37,790 bases of DNA from JAVBLG01 sp031553655 (GTDB lineage Bacteria > Desulfobacterota > Desulfovibrionia > Desulfovibrionales > Desulfovibrionaceae), in NCBI GenBank assembly GCA_031553655.1, contig JAVBLG010000030.1, forward strand, positions 1 to 37,790. Direction: 5' to 3'. Each line of letters begins with the position of its first letter. Position 1 is the first letter of the stretch. A model generated the notes under the pieces. That model had not been told where the DNA came from. It was given only the letters and a program-made list of their open reading frames with translations, and did not search any database. Position numbers and translations under genes: made by a program. Positions 6,742 to 14,567 of this stretch are shown one piece after another.

Positions 6742-8949
6742 ATGACCGATACCATCAAAATAGCTTTGGCCGGCAATCCTAATGCCGGCAAAACAACAGT
6801 TTTCAACGGTCTCACCGGGGCGCGCCAGCATGTGGGCAACTACCCGGGCATTACGGTGGAGAAAAAGGAAGGCCAGGTAACTCTGGACGGCCGCGAAATC
6901 AATATAACGGATTTACCGGGCACCTATTCGCTCACCGCTTACACAATAGAAGAAATCGTGGCTCGCAAGGTGCTGGCTGAGGGCCGCCCCGACGTGGTTA
7001 TTGACGTAATCAATGCTTCGGCTCTTGAGCGCAACCTGGTGCTGGCCCTGCAAATTCTGGAAATGGGTGCGCCGCTGGTGCTGGCCCTGAATATGATTGA
7101 CGAAGCCCGCAAGAATGGCGTTAAAATTGACACGGCCAGACTTTCGGAGCGCCTTTCCGTACCGGTGGTGGAAACTGTGGCTCGGCGCAAAGAAGGATTG
7201 AACGAGCTTGTGCATGCCGCCGTGGATTTTGCCGAAGAACGCGCCGGCAAGCCCTGGAAGCCTATTGTCATATCTTATGGGGCCGACCTCGATCCGGTTA
7301 TTGAGCGCATGCAGGCCCTGATAGCCGAAAACAGCGCGTTGGTGGGAGGATATAACCCACGCTGGATGGCGGTGAAGTTTCTTGAGGCTGACAGCGATGT
7401 ACGCCATCTGTGCGCCCAAACTGACCCGGAACTTCATACAAAACTTGAGGCAATGGCCGGCGACATTGAAGAGCACCTGCAAACCACTCTTGGGGCTTCG
7501 CCCGAAGCCGTTATTGCCGATTACCGGCACGGTTACATCAATTCTCTGCTGCGCGGCGGCGTGGTGATGCGCGACGTGGACATAAGCGGGCGCATCGCCC
7601 TTTCAGACAAAATAGACACCGTACTCACCCAGAAATTTTTCGGCCCGCTAATTTTGCTTGGTATTTTGTATTTAGTTTACCAGATAACTTTTACTCTGGG
7701 CGAATACCCGATGAATTGGGTGGAAGACGGTTTTGGGCTTCTTAAAGACCTTGTTTCCGAGCATATGGCCGACGGCCTGCTCAAATCTATGATTACCTCG
7801 GGCATAATTGACGGTGTTGGCGGCGTCATGGGTTTTGTGCCGCTGATTATGCTGATTTTTCTGCAAATAGCCTTTTTAGAAGACAGTGGCTACATGGCCC
7901 GAGTAGCCTATATGCTGGACAGAATTTTTCGTTCCTTCGGTCTGCACGGTTGCTCGGTGATGCCTTTCATCATTGGCGGCGGCATAGCCGGTGGTTGCGC
8001 CGTTCCTGGAGTTATGGCCGCGCGCACTCTGCGCAGCCCGCGTGAAAAACTGGCCACCATTCTTACCGTGCCCTTCATGACCTGCGGAGCCAAGCTGCCG
8101 GTGTTCATTCTTATTGTGGGCGTGTTTTTTCCTAAAAATGAAGCCATGGCCATGTTTTTGCTCACTATGGCGGGTTGGCTCACTGCCCTGCTGGTGGCCA
8201 AGGTGTTGCGTTCGTCCGTCATAAAAGGCGAAGCCACGCCTTTTATTATGGAGTTGCCGCCTTATCGCATTCCCACGCTGGCGGGAATTGCCATACATAC
8301 TTGGGAGCGGGTGTGGGAATATCTTAAAAAGGCCGGCACAATTATTCTGGCCATATCGATTTTGCTGTGGGCGGCCATGACCTTTCCGGAGATGGACGCC
8401 CACAAGGCCGAACCTTTTGAAACAAAAATCGCCGTCATGGAAGCGGAAATAGAAGAGGCCAAAGCCGAGCTGGGCATAGCGGAAAAAGAAGACGCCCTCA
8501 AGGCAAAGGAAGATCAGCTTGGTGACCTCAAGGGCGAGTTCAACAATGCCAAGCTCATGAATTCCATTGCCGGGCGTATCGGCCTGTCTCTGGAACCGGT
8601 AAGTAAGTATGCCGGGTTTGACTGGCGCACCGACATAGCGTTGTTCGGCGGCTTCGCGGCCAAGGAAGTTATTGTTGCCACCCTTGGTACGGCCTATTCG
8701 CTGGGCGACCCCGAAGACGAAGCCCTGCTTTCCGAACGCATCGCGGCTGATCCCAACTGGAACCGCGCCTCTGCTGTTGCTCTGTTGCTCTTTGTACTGC
8801 TGTATGCGCCCTGCGTGGCCGCGATGATCATCATCAAGCAGGAGAGCGGCTCCTGGAAATGGGCTGTCTTCAGCATGGTATTCAACACGGTGCTGGCCTA
8901 TGGTGTGGCCGTTGCCGTGTACCAAATAGGCAAGCATTACCTGGCTTAA
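6742..8949 (+). CDS. feoB: Ferrous iron transporter FeoB
   Basis: A 735-residue inner-membrane Fe(II) transporter. The N-terminal G domain has G1 GNPNAGKTT (near 10-18), G3 DLPGTYSL and G4 NMID. A helical linker follows, then a polytopic membrane domain with two gate motifs, GCSVMPFIIGGG and MTCGAKLPVF. Between late membrane helices (about residues 553-608) there is a charged coiled-coil insert rich in Glu, Ala and Lys (EAEIEEAKAELGIAEKE and following), longer than the matching loop in E. coli FeoB. The ATG at 6742 has AGGA upstream. The gene ends just before a strong hairpin terminator that closes the feo operon. Confidence 0.96.
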   Translation: MTDTIKIALAGNPNAGKTTVFNGLTGARQHVGNYPGITVEKKEGQVTLDGREINITDLPGTYSLTAYTIEEIVARKVLAEGRPDVVIDVINASALERNLVLALQILEMGAPLVLALNMIDEARKNGVKIDTARLSERLSVPVVETVARRKEGLNELVHAAVDFAEERAGKPWKPIVISYGADLDPVIERMQALIAENSALVGGYNPRWMAVKFLEADSDVRHLCAQTDPELHTKLEAMAGDIEEHLQTTLGASPEAVIADYRHGYINSLLRGGVVMRDVDISGRIALSDKIDTVLTQKFFGPLILLGILYLVYQITFTLGEYPMNWVEDGFGLLKDLVSEHMADGLLKSMITSGIIDGVGGVMGFVPLIMLIFLQIAFLEDSGYMARVAYMLDRIFRSFGLHGCSVMPFIIGGGIAGGCAVPGVMAARTLRSPREKLATILTVPFMTCGAKLPVFILIVGVFFPKNEAMAMFLLTMAGWLTALLVAKVLRSSVIKGEATPFIMELPPYRIPTLAGIAIHTWERVWEYLKKAGTIILAISILLWAAMTFPEMDAHKAEPFETKIAVMEAEIEEAKAELGIAEKEDALKAKEDQLGDLKGEFNNAKLMNSIAGRIGLSLEPVSKYAGFDWRTDIALFGGFAAKEVIVATLGTAYSLGDPEDEALLSERIAADPNWNRASAVALLLFVLLYAPCVAAMIIIKQESGSWKWAVFSMVFNTVLAYGVAVAVYQIGKHYLA

Positions 8950-9028
8950 GCCTGCTAAAAAAATGTCTCCCTTCCTGGCCGTCTCCCCCAGAGCGGCCCA
9001 GCCTCCAAAAGCTGTTGTCCCCCACAAT

Positions 9029-9075
9029 AACGCCCGTTCCCGATCTGCCTCGGGAACGGGCGTTGGCGTATTTTT
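9029..9075 (+). terminator. Rho-independent terminator after feoB
   Basis: Perfect 15-bp inverted repeat, 9029-9043 and 9050-9064, with a 6-base loop, followed after five bases by a T-run at 9071-9075. It lies 80 bases after the feoB stop and just left of the first CRISPR repeat, so it should insulate the array from feo transcription. Confidence 0.8.
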
Positions 9076-9098
9076 GGGGCCGTCTTTTATAACATTTT
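9063..9098 (+). promoter_or_regulatory. Short putative CRISPR leader with promoter
   Basis: Because crRNAs are inferred to be read on the + strand, the leader should be left of the first repeat. TATAAC at 9088-9093 is a good -10 that would start transcription at about the first repeat. TTGGCG at 9063-9068 is a weak -35 at a long 19-base spacing. The feoB terminator leaves only about 23 bases of unique leader. Confidence 0.4.
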
Positions 9099-9662
9099 GC
9101 CGTGGTTGCCTTCCAAATTTGTCCGTGCTAATCTTTGGCGGCATAAAAGGTAGAAAGCGCCACTGCCGTGGTTTCCTTCCAAATTTGTCCGTGCTAATCT
9201 ATACTGTATGCTAAGTCAGCAAGGCAATGTGCCGTGGTTGCCTTCCAAATTTGTCCGTGCTAATCTTCTTAATACACAATAAATTAAAATACCAATGCCG
9301 TGGTTGCCTTCCAAATTTGTCCGTGCTAATCTTTGGGCCTGACGCCTGAAATAAAAGTTTCAGCCGTGGTTGCCTTCCAAATTTGTCCGTGCTAATCTCC
9401 AAAATCAACCACAAATTTTAACATTAAAGCCGTGGTTGCCTTCCAAATTTGTCCGTGCTAATCTCTGAATGTTACGACAAGTCGCCGGAAATGCGCCGTG
9501 GTTGCCTTCCAAATTTGTCCGTGCTAATCTGGTCCGCAGCGTCCGTGCATGCCTGCAGGCGCCGTGGTTGCCTTCCAAATTTGTCCGTGCTAATCTGGGA
9601 AACAGACGGGGCGACAGTGCATCAACGCCGTGGTTGCCTTCCAAATTTGTCCGTGCTAATCT
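9099..9662 (+). CRISPR. Type II-C CRISPR array, 9 repeats and 8 spacers
   Basis: Nine 36-base repeats begin at 9099, 9165, 9231, 9297, 9363, 9429, 9495, 9561 and 9627, so the period is exactly 66 and all eight spacers are 30 bases. The repeat starts GCCGTGGTTGCC and ends GTCCGTGCTAATCT. All copies are identical except the second, which has T instead of G at repeat position 10. The + strand is the crRNA sense: the repeat resembles the Neisseria meningitidis II-C repeat in this orientation, and the tracrRNA anti-repeat at 14394 is the complement of it. The array is therefore read towards cas2, opposite to the cas genes. The non-degenerate repeats suggest a recent or maintained array. Spacer sources cannot be told here; I noticed no spacer match within the window. 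Confidence 0.98.
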
Positions 9663-9673
9663 TGTAACAGTAT

Positions 9674-9728
9674 AGCGAGCTGTTTTTACTTCATTTTTTA
9701 GCAAGATGATTTGTAAAAACAGCTCGCT
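9674..9728. terminator. Large hairpin between the array and cas2, possible two-way terminator
   Basis: Perfect 16-bp inverted repeat, 9674-9689 and 9713-9728, around a 23-base loop holding a T6 run. The stem carries A5/T5 tracts. It starts 12 bases after the last repeat and ends 34 bases before the cas2 stop, where the array and cas transcripts converge. The T-run lies in the loop, not after the stem, so it is not a textbook terminator; processing or protection of transcript ends is an alternative. Confidence 0.55.
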
Positions 9729-9762
9729 TACCGTTCATCTTTTCCGAAAAAATAGCTTTTTT

Positions 9763-10068
9763 TCAAAAAAGCAACAACTGCCTGGTGGCGATTTTTTCCG
9801 CCGGTTTAAACTTGCCAACCAGAATTTTCATACGGTTATACTGTTGATCCGTCACCTGCATGGCTCTCACGCAGCCTGTTTGCGGCAGATGCCCGTTAAG
9901 CCGCGAAAGGTGTTTGTCCACCACATCCTGCCCTCGGCACAGGCGGCAGTAAACGGAAAATTGCACCATATCATAGCCGTCGGATAACAAAAAGTTTCTG
10001 AATTTGGCGGCTGCGCTTCTCTCCGCCTTGCTCGTAACCGGCAGATCGAAAAACACCATAAGGCGCAT
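9763..10068 (-). CDS. cas2: CRISPR-associated endoribonuclease Cas2
   Basis: A 101-residue protein from the ATG at 10068. With Cas1 it forms the integrase that inserts new spacers. It begins MRLMVFFDLPV, the beta strand with the conserved Asp of Cas2, and shows the type II look (TSKAERSAAAKFRNFLLSDGYDMVQFSVYCR). The start is set by the family N-terminus and by GGAGTAAGG just upstream. It starts 5 bases after the cas1 stop. A longer frame reaching back into cas1 is rejected. It is the last gene of the cas9-cas1-cas2 operon. Confidence 0.95.
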   Translation of the reverse strand: MRLMVFFDLPVTSKAERSAAAKFRNFLLSDGYDMVQFSVYCRLCRGQDVVDKHLSRLNGHLPQTGCVRAMQVTDQQYNRMKILVGKFKPAEKIATRQLLLF

Positions 10069-10073
10069 GAACC

Positions 10074-11006
10074 TTACTCCATTGGCTGGCATGTGTTTTT
10101 ACCTGTAACGCAAAAATCGGGGTATTCCAGAGAATTGCGCTTCCCCAAAGTCCAATTTTTGAGCATTGCCGCCTGACGCCGCAAAGAGGCAAGCAACTGC
10201 TGCTCGCCGTCTTCAAAAAGCACATTATCGTGCAAAATACCGCACATAGTCTGGCGATCCGCCAGGCTGAACTCCTCCTGCGGGGCATCCATAAAGCGCC
10301 TCATGGTCAGGATGTCCACAAAAGGACGCCATGGCTCTATAAGATCATCAGCCAAATTATAGGCGTTCTGCATGCTGCAATGGCGCAGCCCGAGACAGGT
10401 AATGAAACCAAGCGCCGAAAGTTCCGCCGCGAGGCTTGAGCGCACAACCGCATAACCATAGTTGAGCATGGAGTTCAGGCGATCTTCGGCCTCGGCCTCG
10501 CGTGAAAAATTTTTACTGTATATAGACCAGTAAAGGCGCGCCGCCTGGGCTTCCACATTTCCCGAGTCGCCGCTTTTTACTTTTTGGGCCAAAATAGCCA
10601 CTTTACGCACGGATTCATTACCTCGCCCAAGTCTGTGCAGGCAAGTGGCCTGATTGCGTATTTTATGGCAAATTATTTCCTGCCAGAGGCGTTTTTGCCG
10701 GGGTAGGGAAAGGCCTATCTGGGCTTTGGCCGTTTCGCCTTGGCGATAATGCTGGTTGTAGGGCAGCAAAGCTCCGCAAGGTAGATGTTTTTCGTCGCAA
10801 AATAAAACCATCACGCCCTGCTCGGCGCAGGAGCTCAAAAGAGCGCTGGAAAGGTTTACCTGCCTGCTTTCCAGCACAATAAAGGCCATATCCTCAAGAG
10901 GTAGGCTGTGCTCACGCTCCGGCGGCCCTTCCTGCGCGATATGCAGCCTCCCCTTATGCAACCGTAATTTGGCCGCCTCGCTGATATGCACCCCGCGCCA
11001 GTTCAT
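10074..11006 (-). CDS. cas1: CRISPR-associated endonuclease Cas1 (type II)
   Basis: A 310-residue spacer integrase. The type II N-terminus (MNWRGVHISEAAKLRLHKG) and the metal-binding residues are present: Glu152 in EAQAARLYW, His209 in GLRHCSMQN and the Asp pair in NLADDLIEPWRPF (220-221). The start ATG overlaps the cas9 stop by four bases (ATGA), indicating translational coupling. It should be able to support adaptation with Cas2 and Cas9. There is no csn2 or cas4, which defines the II-C layout. Confidence 0.97.
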   Translation of the reverse strand: MNWRGVHISEAAKLRLHKGRLHIAQEGPPEREHSLPLEDMAFIVLESRQVNLSSALLSSCAEQGVMVLFCDEKHLPCGALLPYNQHYRQGETAKAQIGLSLPRQKRLWQEIICHKIRNQATCLHRLGRGNESVRKVAILAQKVKSGDSGNVEAQAARLYWSIYSKNFSREAEAEDRLNSMLNYGYAVVRSSLAAELSALGFITCLGLRHCSMQNAYNLADDLIEPWRPFVDILTMRRFMDAPQEEFSLADRQTMCGILHDNVLFEDGEQQLLASLRRQAAMLKNWTLGKRNSLEYPDFCVTGKNTCQPME

Positions 11007-14000
11007 GGCTTTTTTTCTTTTTTTACCCGGCTGAGCCGCCCCAGACGGTCAACACGGTATTTCTCGAAGCGGGCAAGGCGCTGTACGCCTATGCGATGAG
11101 GCGGCGCTTTCCGATCATGCTCTATCGCCAAAGAAATAATTCCCGTTGATCTGTCCGTTCCCATGAAATATCCTGACTTGATATCTCCATTATTACCTTC
11201 AGTCAGCACATAACTATTAGACGTAAGTGAAAAGCAAAAATTATATGTGTTGTCAATAAGCAGCCATTCATCTTCCGGCATATGAGCCCTAATCGCTCGT
11301 TCCGGCTTTACATTATTCGCTACTTGCCAAGTATAAACCGGAACAAGGTAGAATTTTCCGCCTTTGGTGTATACTTCCGTGCGCACCATGGAGGCATTGT
11401 CGGCCTGGGCCTTGCCTTCGCCCCTATTCAGTTCCACACCGCTGGTGAACGGTTTTTCGCGCATACGCACATGGCGTATTACATCTCCCTTATTGGAGCG
11501 GGGCGGAGCACCCTTGGGTTTGCCCGCTTCCAGCCAGCGGCGCAAATCCGCATAATTCACCATGCCGCGTCCGCCGTTGTTGATTTTTTCCAGATCCTCC
11601 ATCTTTTTCAGGCTGCACACGGGCACACGTTTGTAAAGCATTTTTATTTCCTTGCCTTCATCATCTTTTTCCACACGAATGCCGCGCAGGGTCTCTTCAT
11701 GCAAAGCGCCCTTGGTGCCGGCTCTTTCGGCTCGGGACACGAAAACACCTTCCAGAAGACGGGCCATTTTTTCCCGGCAATCGGGCATGGGCGGAGGAAA
11801 ATTTTCCACTTTGCCATGTTCTTCCTGTTGGTATATTTTGGTAATTTTTTGCAGCATACTTTCAGTGCAGCAGGCCAGCACAAAAGCGTCAAGCGCGTGA
11901 TGCCGATCGCCCACCCTTTTGCCTGAGGCGTCTTTTTTCAGGCTTTGCAGCCCCCATAATTGGCGCAAAAAGTTGGTTATGCCGCCGGTTCTGGCGAAAA
12001 CACGGCGTTTTTCGCGCCCGTCAGGGGCATGCTCCGGTATGTCAGTCATGTTGCCCCATTCCTGATACTTGCGTCTGAACCATTTCATTACCAGGCGGGC
12101 GGCATAGCGCGAATCATTGAGATTACGCTCGCAAAAGCAATCCTGTTTTTCCTTGTCGAGATTTTTCAGCAGAAAGTTGCGCCGCTTAAAGCCGGATGCG
12201 CGTATACTTTGCACCCATTGCTCGAAATTGTGCCAGGCGGCGGGATTGTTTTTACCGATCCATTCATAGGGCGTGTTGCCGCCTTTGGCCTGATTGGCCG
12301 CCGGAATGCAAAGGCAAAGGTTGTGGAAAGAGTTGTCCTGAGTGCGGCTGCGCGGCAAAATATGATCAATCTGTGTGGCATGGGCTGAATCACGCAAGCG
12401 GTCTATGGGAATGCCGCCTTCTTTCAGCCCGTTGGCGCTATTGTAAAAACGCTCTCCGTTATCCTTGCCCCAAAGCATGTAATAAGCGCATTTGCCGCCT
12501 TGCTGCTTCCAGAGTTCATAGCGCAGCAGTTCATCACGGCTTATTCCGGACGCTTCAACGCCGAACAATTCGGCCAGTTCAATACGGTGGGCATTCTTTT
12601 CCTCTGTGCGATCCTTTATGCCGCGATCAATTTTGTTGCGTTCGTCAGCGCTTTTTCCCACATCGCGCAGAAGCTCAATATGAACCCTGCCGGGGATTAT
12701 GCCGAATTCTCTGGTTATGCAATGCACCTGCCGGCGCACTTCACGCAGTATGCGCAAAACCACAGGGTTGCGCACATCGTCAAGATCAAGCTCGGCCTCG
12801 CGGCTATGGTCAAAACCGGCGAGGGCGCAGCCTTTGTCATAGCTGCGTTCTCTGATCATATAAGGCAAAATTTCTTCCATGGCTCGCAGGGAAAGATTGG
12901 CCGTGCCCTTAAAGGAGGCGAAGACGGCATTGTCCAACGCCTCTGACAGGCAGGCGCATTCCGCATTAGTAAGGGGCAGTTCCGCCATCTTCGATCTGAT
13001 AAAATTCAGATCGTCATTATCTGAAAACAACTTGGCCAGCAGATCAAGACAAAACAGCCCTTTTTCCGTAACGCTGTCGGCAAAGTCCGGCAGAGGGGTC
13101 ACTCGCAGGACGGACAGACGATTAAAAGCGCCTGGAATGCTTTTCAAAGCTTGGCTGAAAGCATAGGTTCCCACGCCGCATTCTCCCTTGCGGGAGACGA
13201 TGTCGGCATTTTCCGGATTGACGGTTTTACCTTTGTCGTCTCTGAGGCCATAAGACAAACCTTCAAACTGCCAGTCGTCCTTAAGATTGATTATCTTGCG
13301 AAGATGGGAATACTTAATGCTTTTCTGCTGACCTAGAAGAGTTGAAATTCGTTCAATCTCTTCCACTGTAAGTTGCTTGCCATTCTCATAATCGGCACTG
13401 CCTTTTATAGTGGAAGAGGTCAGGCGCAGATTCACAAGCTTGGCGGACAGGCGGAAGCGTTCCATGGTGGGTGCGAATTTGGGGGCACGTTTTTCCGTTT
13501 TTACAAAAGTACAATTTCCCACCATTTCTTTGGTGGATTTGAGCGGCCTTTGCCCAAAAGCCAGTTCCGCATAGGTTTGCTCAAAATTTTCAGTAAGATT
13601 GTAATTTCCAAGAGAACGTTGGGCGGCAAAAATATGCCTTACTTCATCTTCCAGAAGGCTTCGCAGCATAGTGCGTTCGTAGACGGGCTTGCCCTCCATA
13701 TCGCTGCGATTACGTTTGCGCTCGGCTTCGGCCATAAATGCGCCCACAGTTGCTTTTCCGGACTCAACCATCTGTATTTGCAGTTCGCTTATGGCTTTCA
13801 GCATCTTGCCGGTTTCCTTGTCCGCTCCGCCCCTATCCCTTTTACTGTTGGAACGGAAACCGCGATGTTTGCATATATGCAATAAGGCTACAGCCAATTC
13901 ATCGTCCGTGAGTTTGCGTTCAAGCGCTTCAGAGCGTAGCCTCCATGGATTCATCTGCGTTTTGCCCACAGGGCGGTGCAATTCCTTTTCGTTGCTTACG

Positions 14001-14296
14001 GATGAAAACACGTTGGCAATCAACAGGTTGCGTACTCGGCGCATGCGATCTGCCCGCCGGGCAATAACCCGGCGCTGCATACGTGCCTGGCGTCTTTTTA
14101 CATTGAGGAGTTCTTTTGTTTTAGCGTCTTCGGGCACATTAAATGTTCTGGAACCCAGAGCGTATATTATTTCTCCACCTTTGCCCGTTTTGGAGATGAC
14201 ATCCATTGTCCCGTCTTCCAGTTCTTGCAGCAAAGCCCAACCAACAGAACCGATGCCGATATCCAGGCCCAGAATTGCATTTTCCGCAAATAGCAT
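11003..14296 (-). CDS. cas9: Cas9, type II-C
   Basis: A 1097-residue RNA-guided DNA nuclease, in the usual size range of compact II-C Cas9. RuvC-I is GLDIGIGSVGWAL with Asp12. The Arg-rich bridge helix runs about 67-91 (KRRQARMQRRVIARRADRM). RuvC-II is GRVHIELLRD with Glu541. The HNH domain has IDHILPRS with His645, and Asn668 in the matching helix. RuvC-III is GDRHHALDAFVLA with His800 and Asp803. All catalytic residues are intact, so it should cut both strands. The C-terminal part (about 820-1097) is the PAM-interacting region; the PAM cannot be read from sequence alone. The ATG at 14296 has GGAGT at good spacing. Its promoter was not clearly found in the AT-rich gap; the tracrRNA promoter lies divergent within 60 bases. 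Confidence 0.98.
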   Translation of the reverse strand: MLFAENAILGLDIGIGSVGWALLQELEDGTMDVISKTGKGGEIIYALGSRTFNVPEDAKTKELLNVKRRQARMQRRVIARRADRMRRVRNLLIANVFSSVSNEKELHRPVGKTQMNPWRLRSEALERKLTDDELAVALLHICKHRGFRSNSKRDRGGADKETGKMLKAISELQIQMVESGKATVGAFMAEAERKRNRSDMEGKPVYERTMLRSLLEDEVRHIFAAQRSLGNYNLTENFEQTYAELAFGQRPLKSTKEMVGNCTFVKTEKRAPKFAPTMERFRLSAKLVNLRLTSSTIKGSADYENGKQLTVEEIERISTLLGQQKSIKYSHLRKIINLKDDWQFEGLSYGLRDDKGKTVNPENADIVSRKGECGVGTYAFSQALKSIPGAFNRLSVLRVTPLPDFADSVTEKGLFCLDLLAKLFSDNDDLNFIRSKMAELPLTNAECACLSEALDNAVFASFKGTANLSLRAMEEILPYMIRERSYDKGCALAGFDHSREAELDLDDVRNPVVLRILREVRRQVHCITREFGIIPGRVHIELLRDVGKSADERNKIDRGIKDRTEEKNAHRIELAELFGVEASGISRDELLRYELWKQQGGKCAYYMLWGKDNGERFYNSANGLKEGGIPIDRLRDSAHATQIDHILPRSRTQDNSFHNLCLCIPAANQAKGGNTPYEWIGKNNPAAWHNFEQWVQSIRASGFKRRNFLLKNLDKEKQDCFCERNLNDSRYAARLVMKWFRRKYQEWGNMTDIPEHAPDGREKRRVFARTGGITNFLRQLWGLQSLKKDASGKRVGDRHHALDAFVLACCTESMLQKITKIYQQEEHGKVENFPPPMPDCREKMARLLEGVFVSRAERAGTKGALHEETLRGIRVEKDDEGKEIKMLYKRVPVCSLKKMEDLEKINNGGRGMVNYADLRRWLEAGKPKGAPPRSNKGDVIRHVRMREKPFTSGVELNRGEGKAQADNASMVRTEVYTKGGKFYLVPVYTWQVANNVKPERAIRAHMPEDEWLLIDNTYNFCFSLTSNSYVLTEGNNGDIKSGYFMGTDRSTGIISLAIEHDRKAPPHRIGVQRLARFEKYRVDRLGRLSRVKKEKKP

Positions 14297-14348
14297 ATCT
14301 ACTCCATATCATTTAAGCTATAAAAAAATATAAATAACAGTAAGGCGA

Positions 14349-14377
14349 TTGACATTTGCTTGTCAATGCAATAACGT
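14349..14377 (+). promoter_or_regulatory. tracrRNA promoter
   Basis: A perfect -35 TTGACA (14349-14354), then 17 bases, then a weak -10 TAACGT (14372-14377). This would start an RNA at about 14384, ten bases before the anti-repeat. The -35 is one half of a small inverted repeat (TTGACA ... TGTCAA, 14361-14366) whose other half gives TTGACA on the minus strand, pointing towards cas9, but no -10 at correct spacing follows it. Confidence 0.55.
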
Positions 14378-14383
14378 TGAAGT

Positions 14384-14512
14384 GCGATAAAGAGTACGGA
14401 CAACTCTGGAACGCAACCACGGTAATTCCCCATTTATGGGGAAGCAAAAAGTTTGTCCGCGCTGGTTTCCAGTGCGGGCATCTCTTTGGTGTGCTTGGCA
14501 CATCTCGTCTTT
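14384..14512 (+). ncRNA. tracrRNA of the type II-C system
   Basis: The anti-repeat at 14394-14422 matches the reverse complement of the CRISPR repeat at 25 of 29 bases. One further position can form a G-U pair, and the central CTCT/ATTT difference gives the usual internal bulge. Its 3' part ends CAACCACGG and would pair with the repeat 5' end next to the spacer, as in known guides. Three hairpins follow: 14426-14443 (7 bp, TTTA loop), 14455-14479 (11 bp with two wobble pairs, TTT loop) and 14490-14502 (5 bp). The 5' end follows from the promoter at 14349. The 3' end is a guess, as only a weak T-rich stretch (CGTCTTT) follows. It is transcribed divergently from cas9, in the same sense as the array. 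Confidence 0.85.
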
Positions 14513-14567
14513 AAAAATGGCCAAGTCCACTGCGCGGAAGTCTGCCGAGGCCAAGGTAAGCCGTTTT

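Noticed and set aside
7876..9144. Long minus-strand open frame opposite feoB (422 codons)
   Set aside because: It is antisense to a clear feoB, has a low-complexity His/Gly/Arg-rich product and no family features.
9099..9662. A promoter in each repeat, as in Neisseria meningitidis
   Set aside because: The repeat end TGCTAATCT resembles the Neisseria TGCTACAAT but matches a -10 poorly, so I do not claim it.
9405..9704. Open frames running through the repeats with a repeated RLARTNLEGNHG-like product
   Set aside because: The protein repeat is simply the translated CRISPR repeat; the 66-base period is a multiple of three and keeps the frame open.
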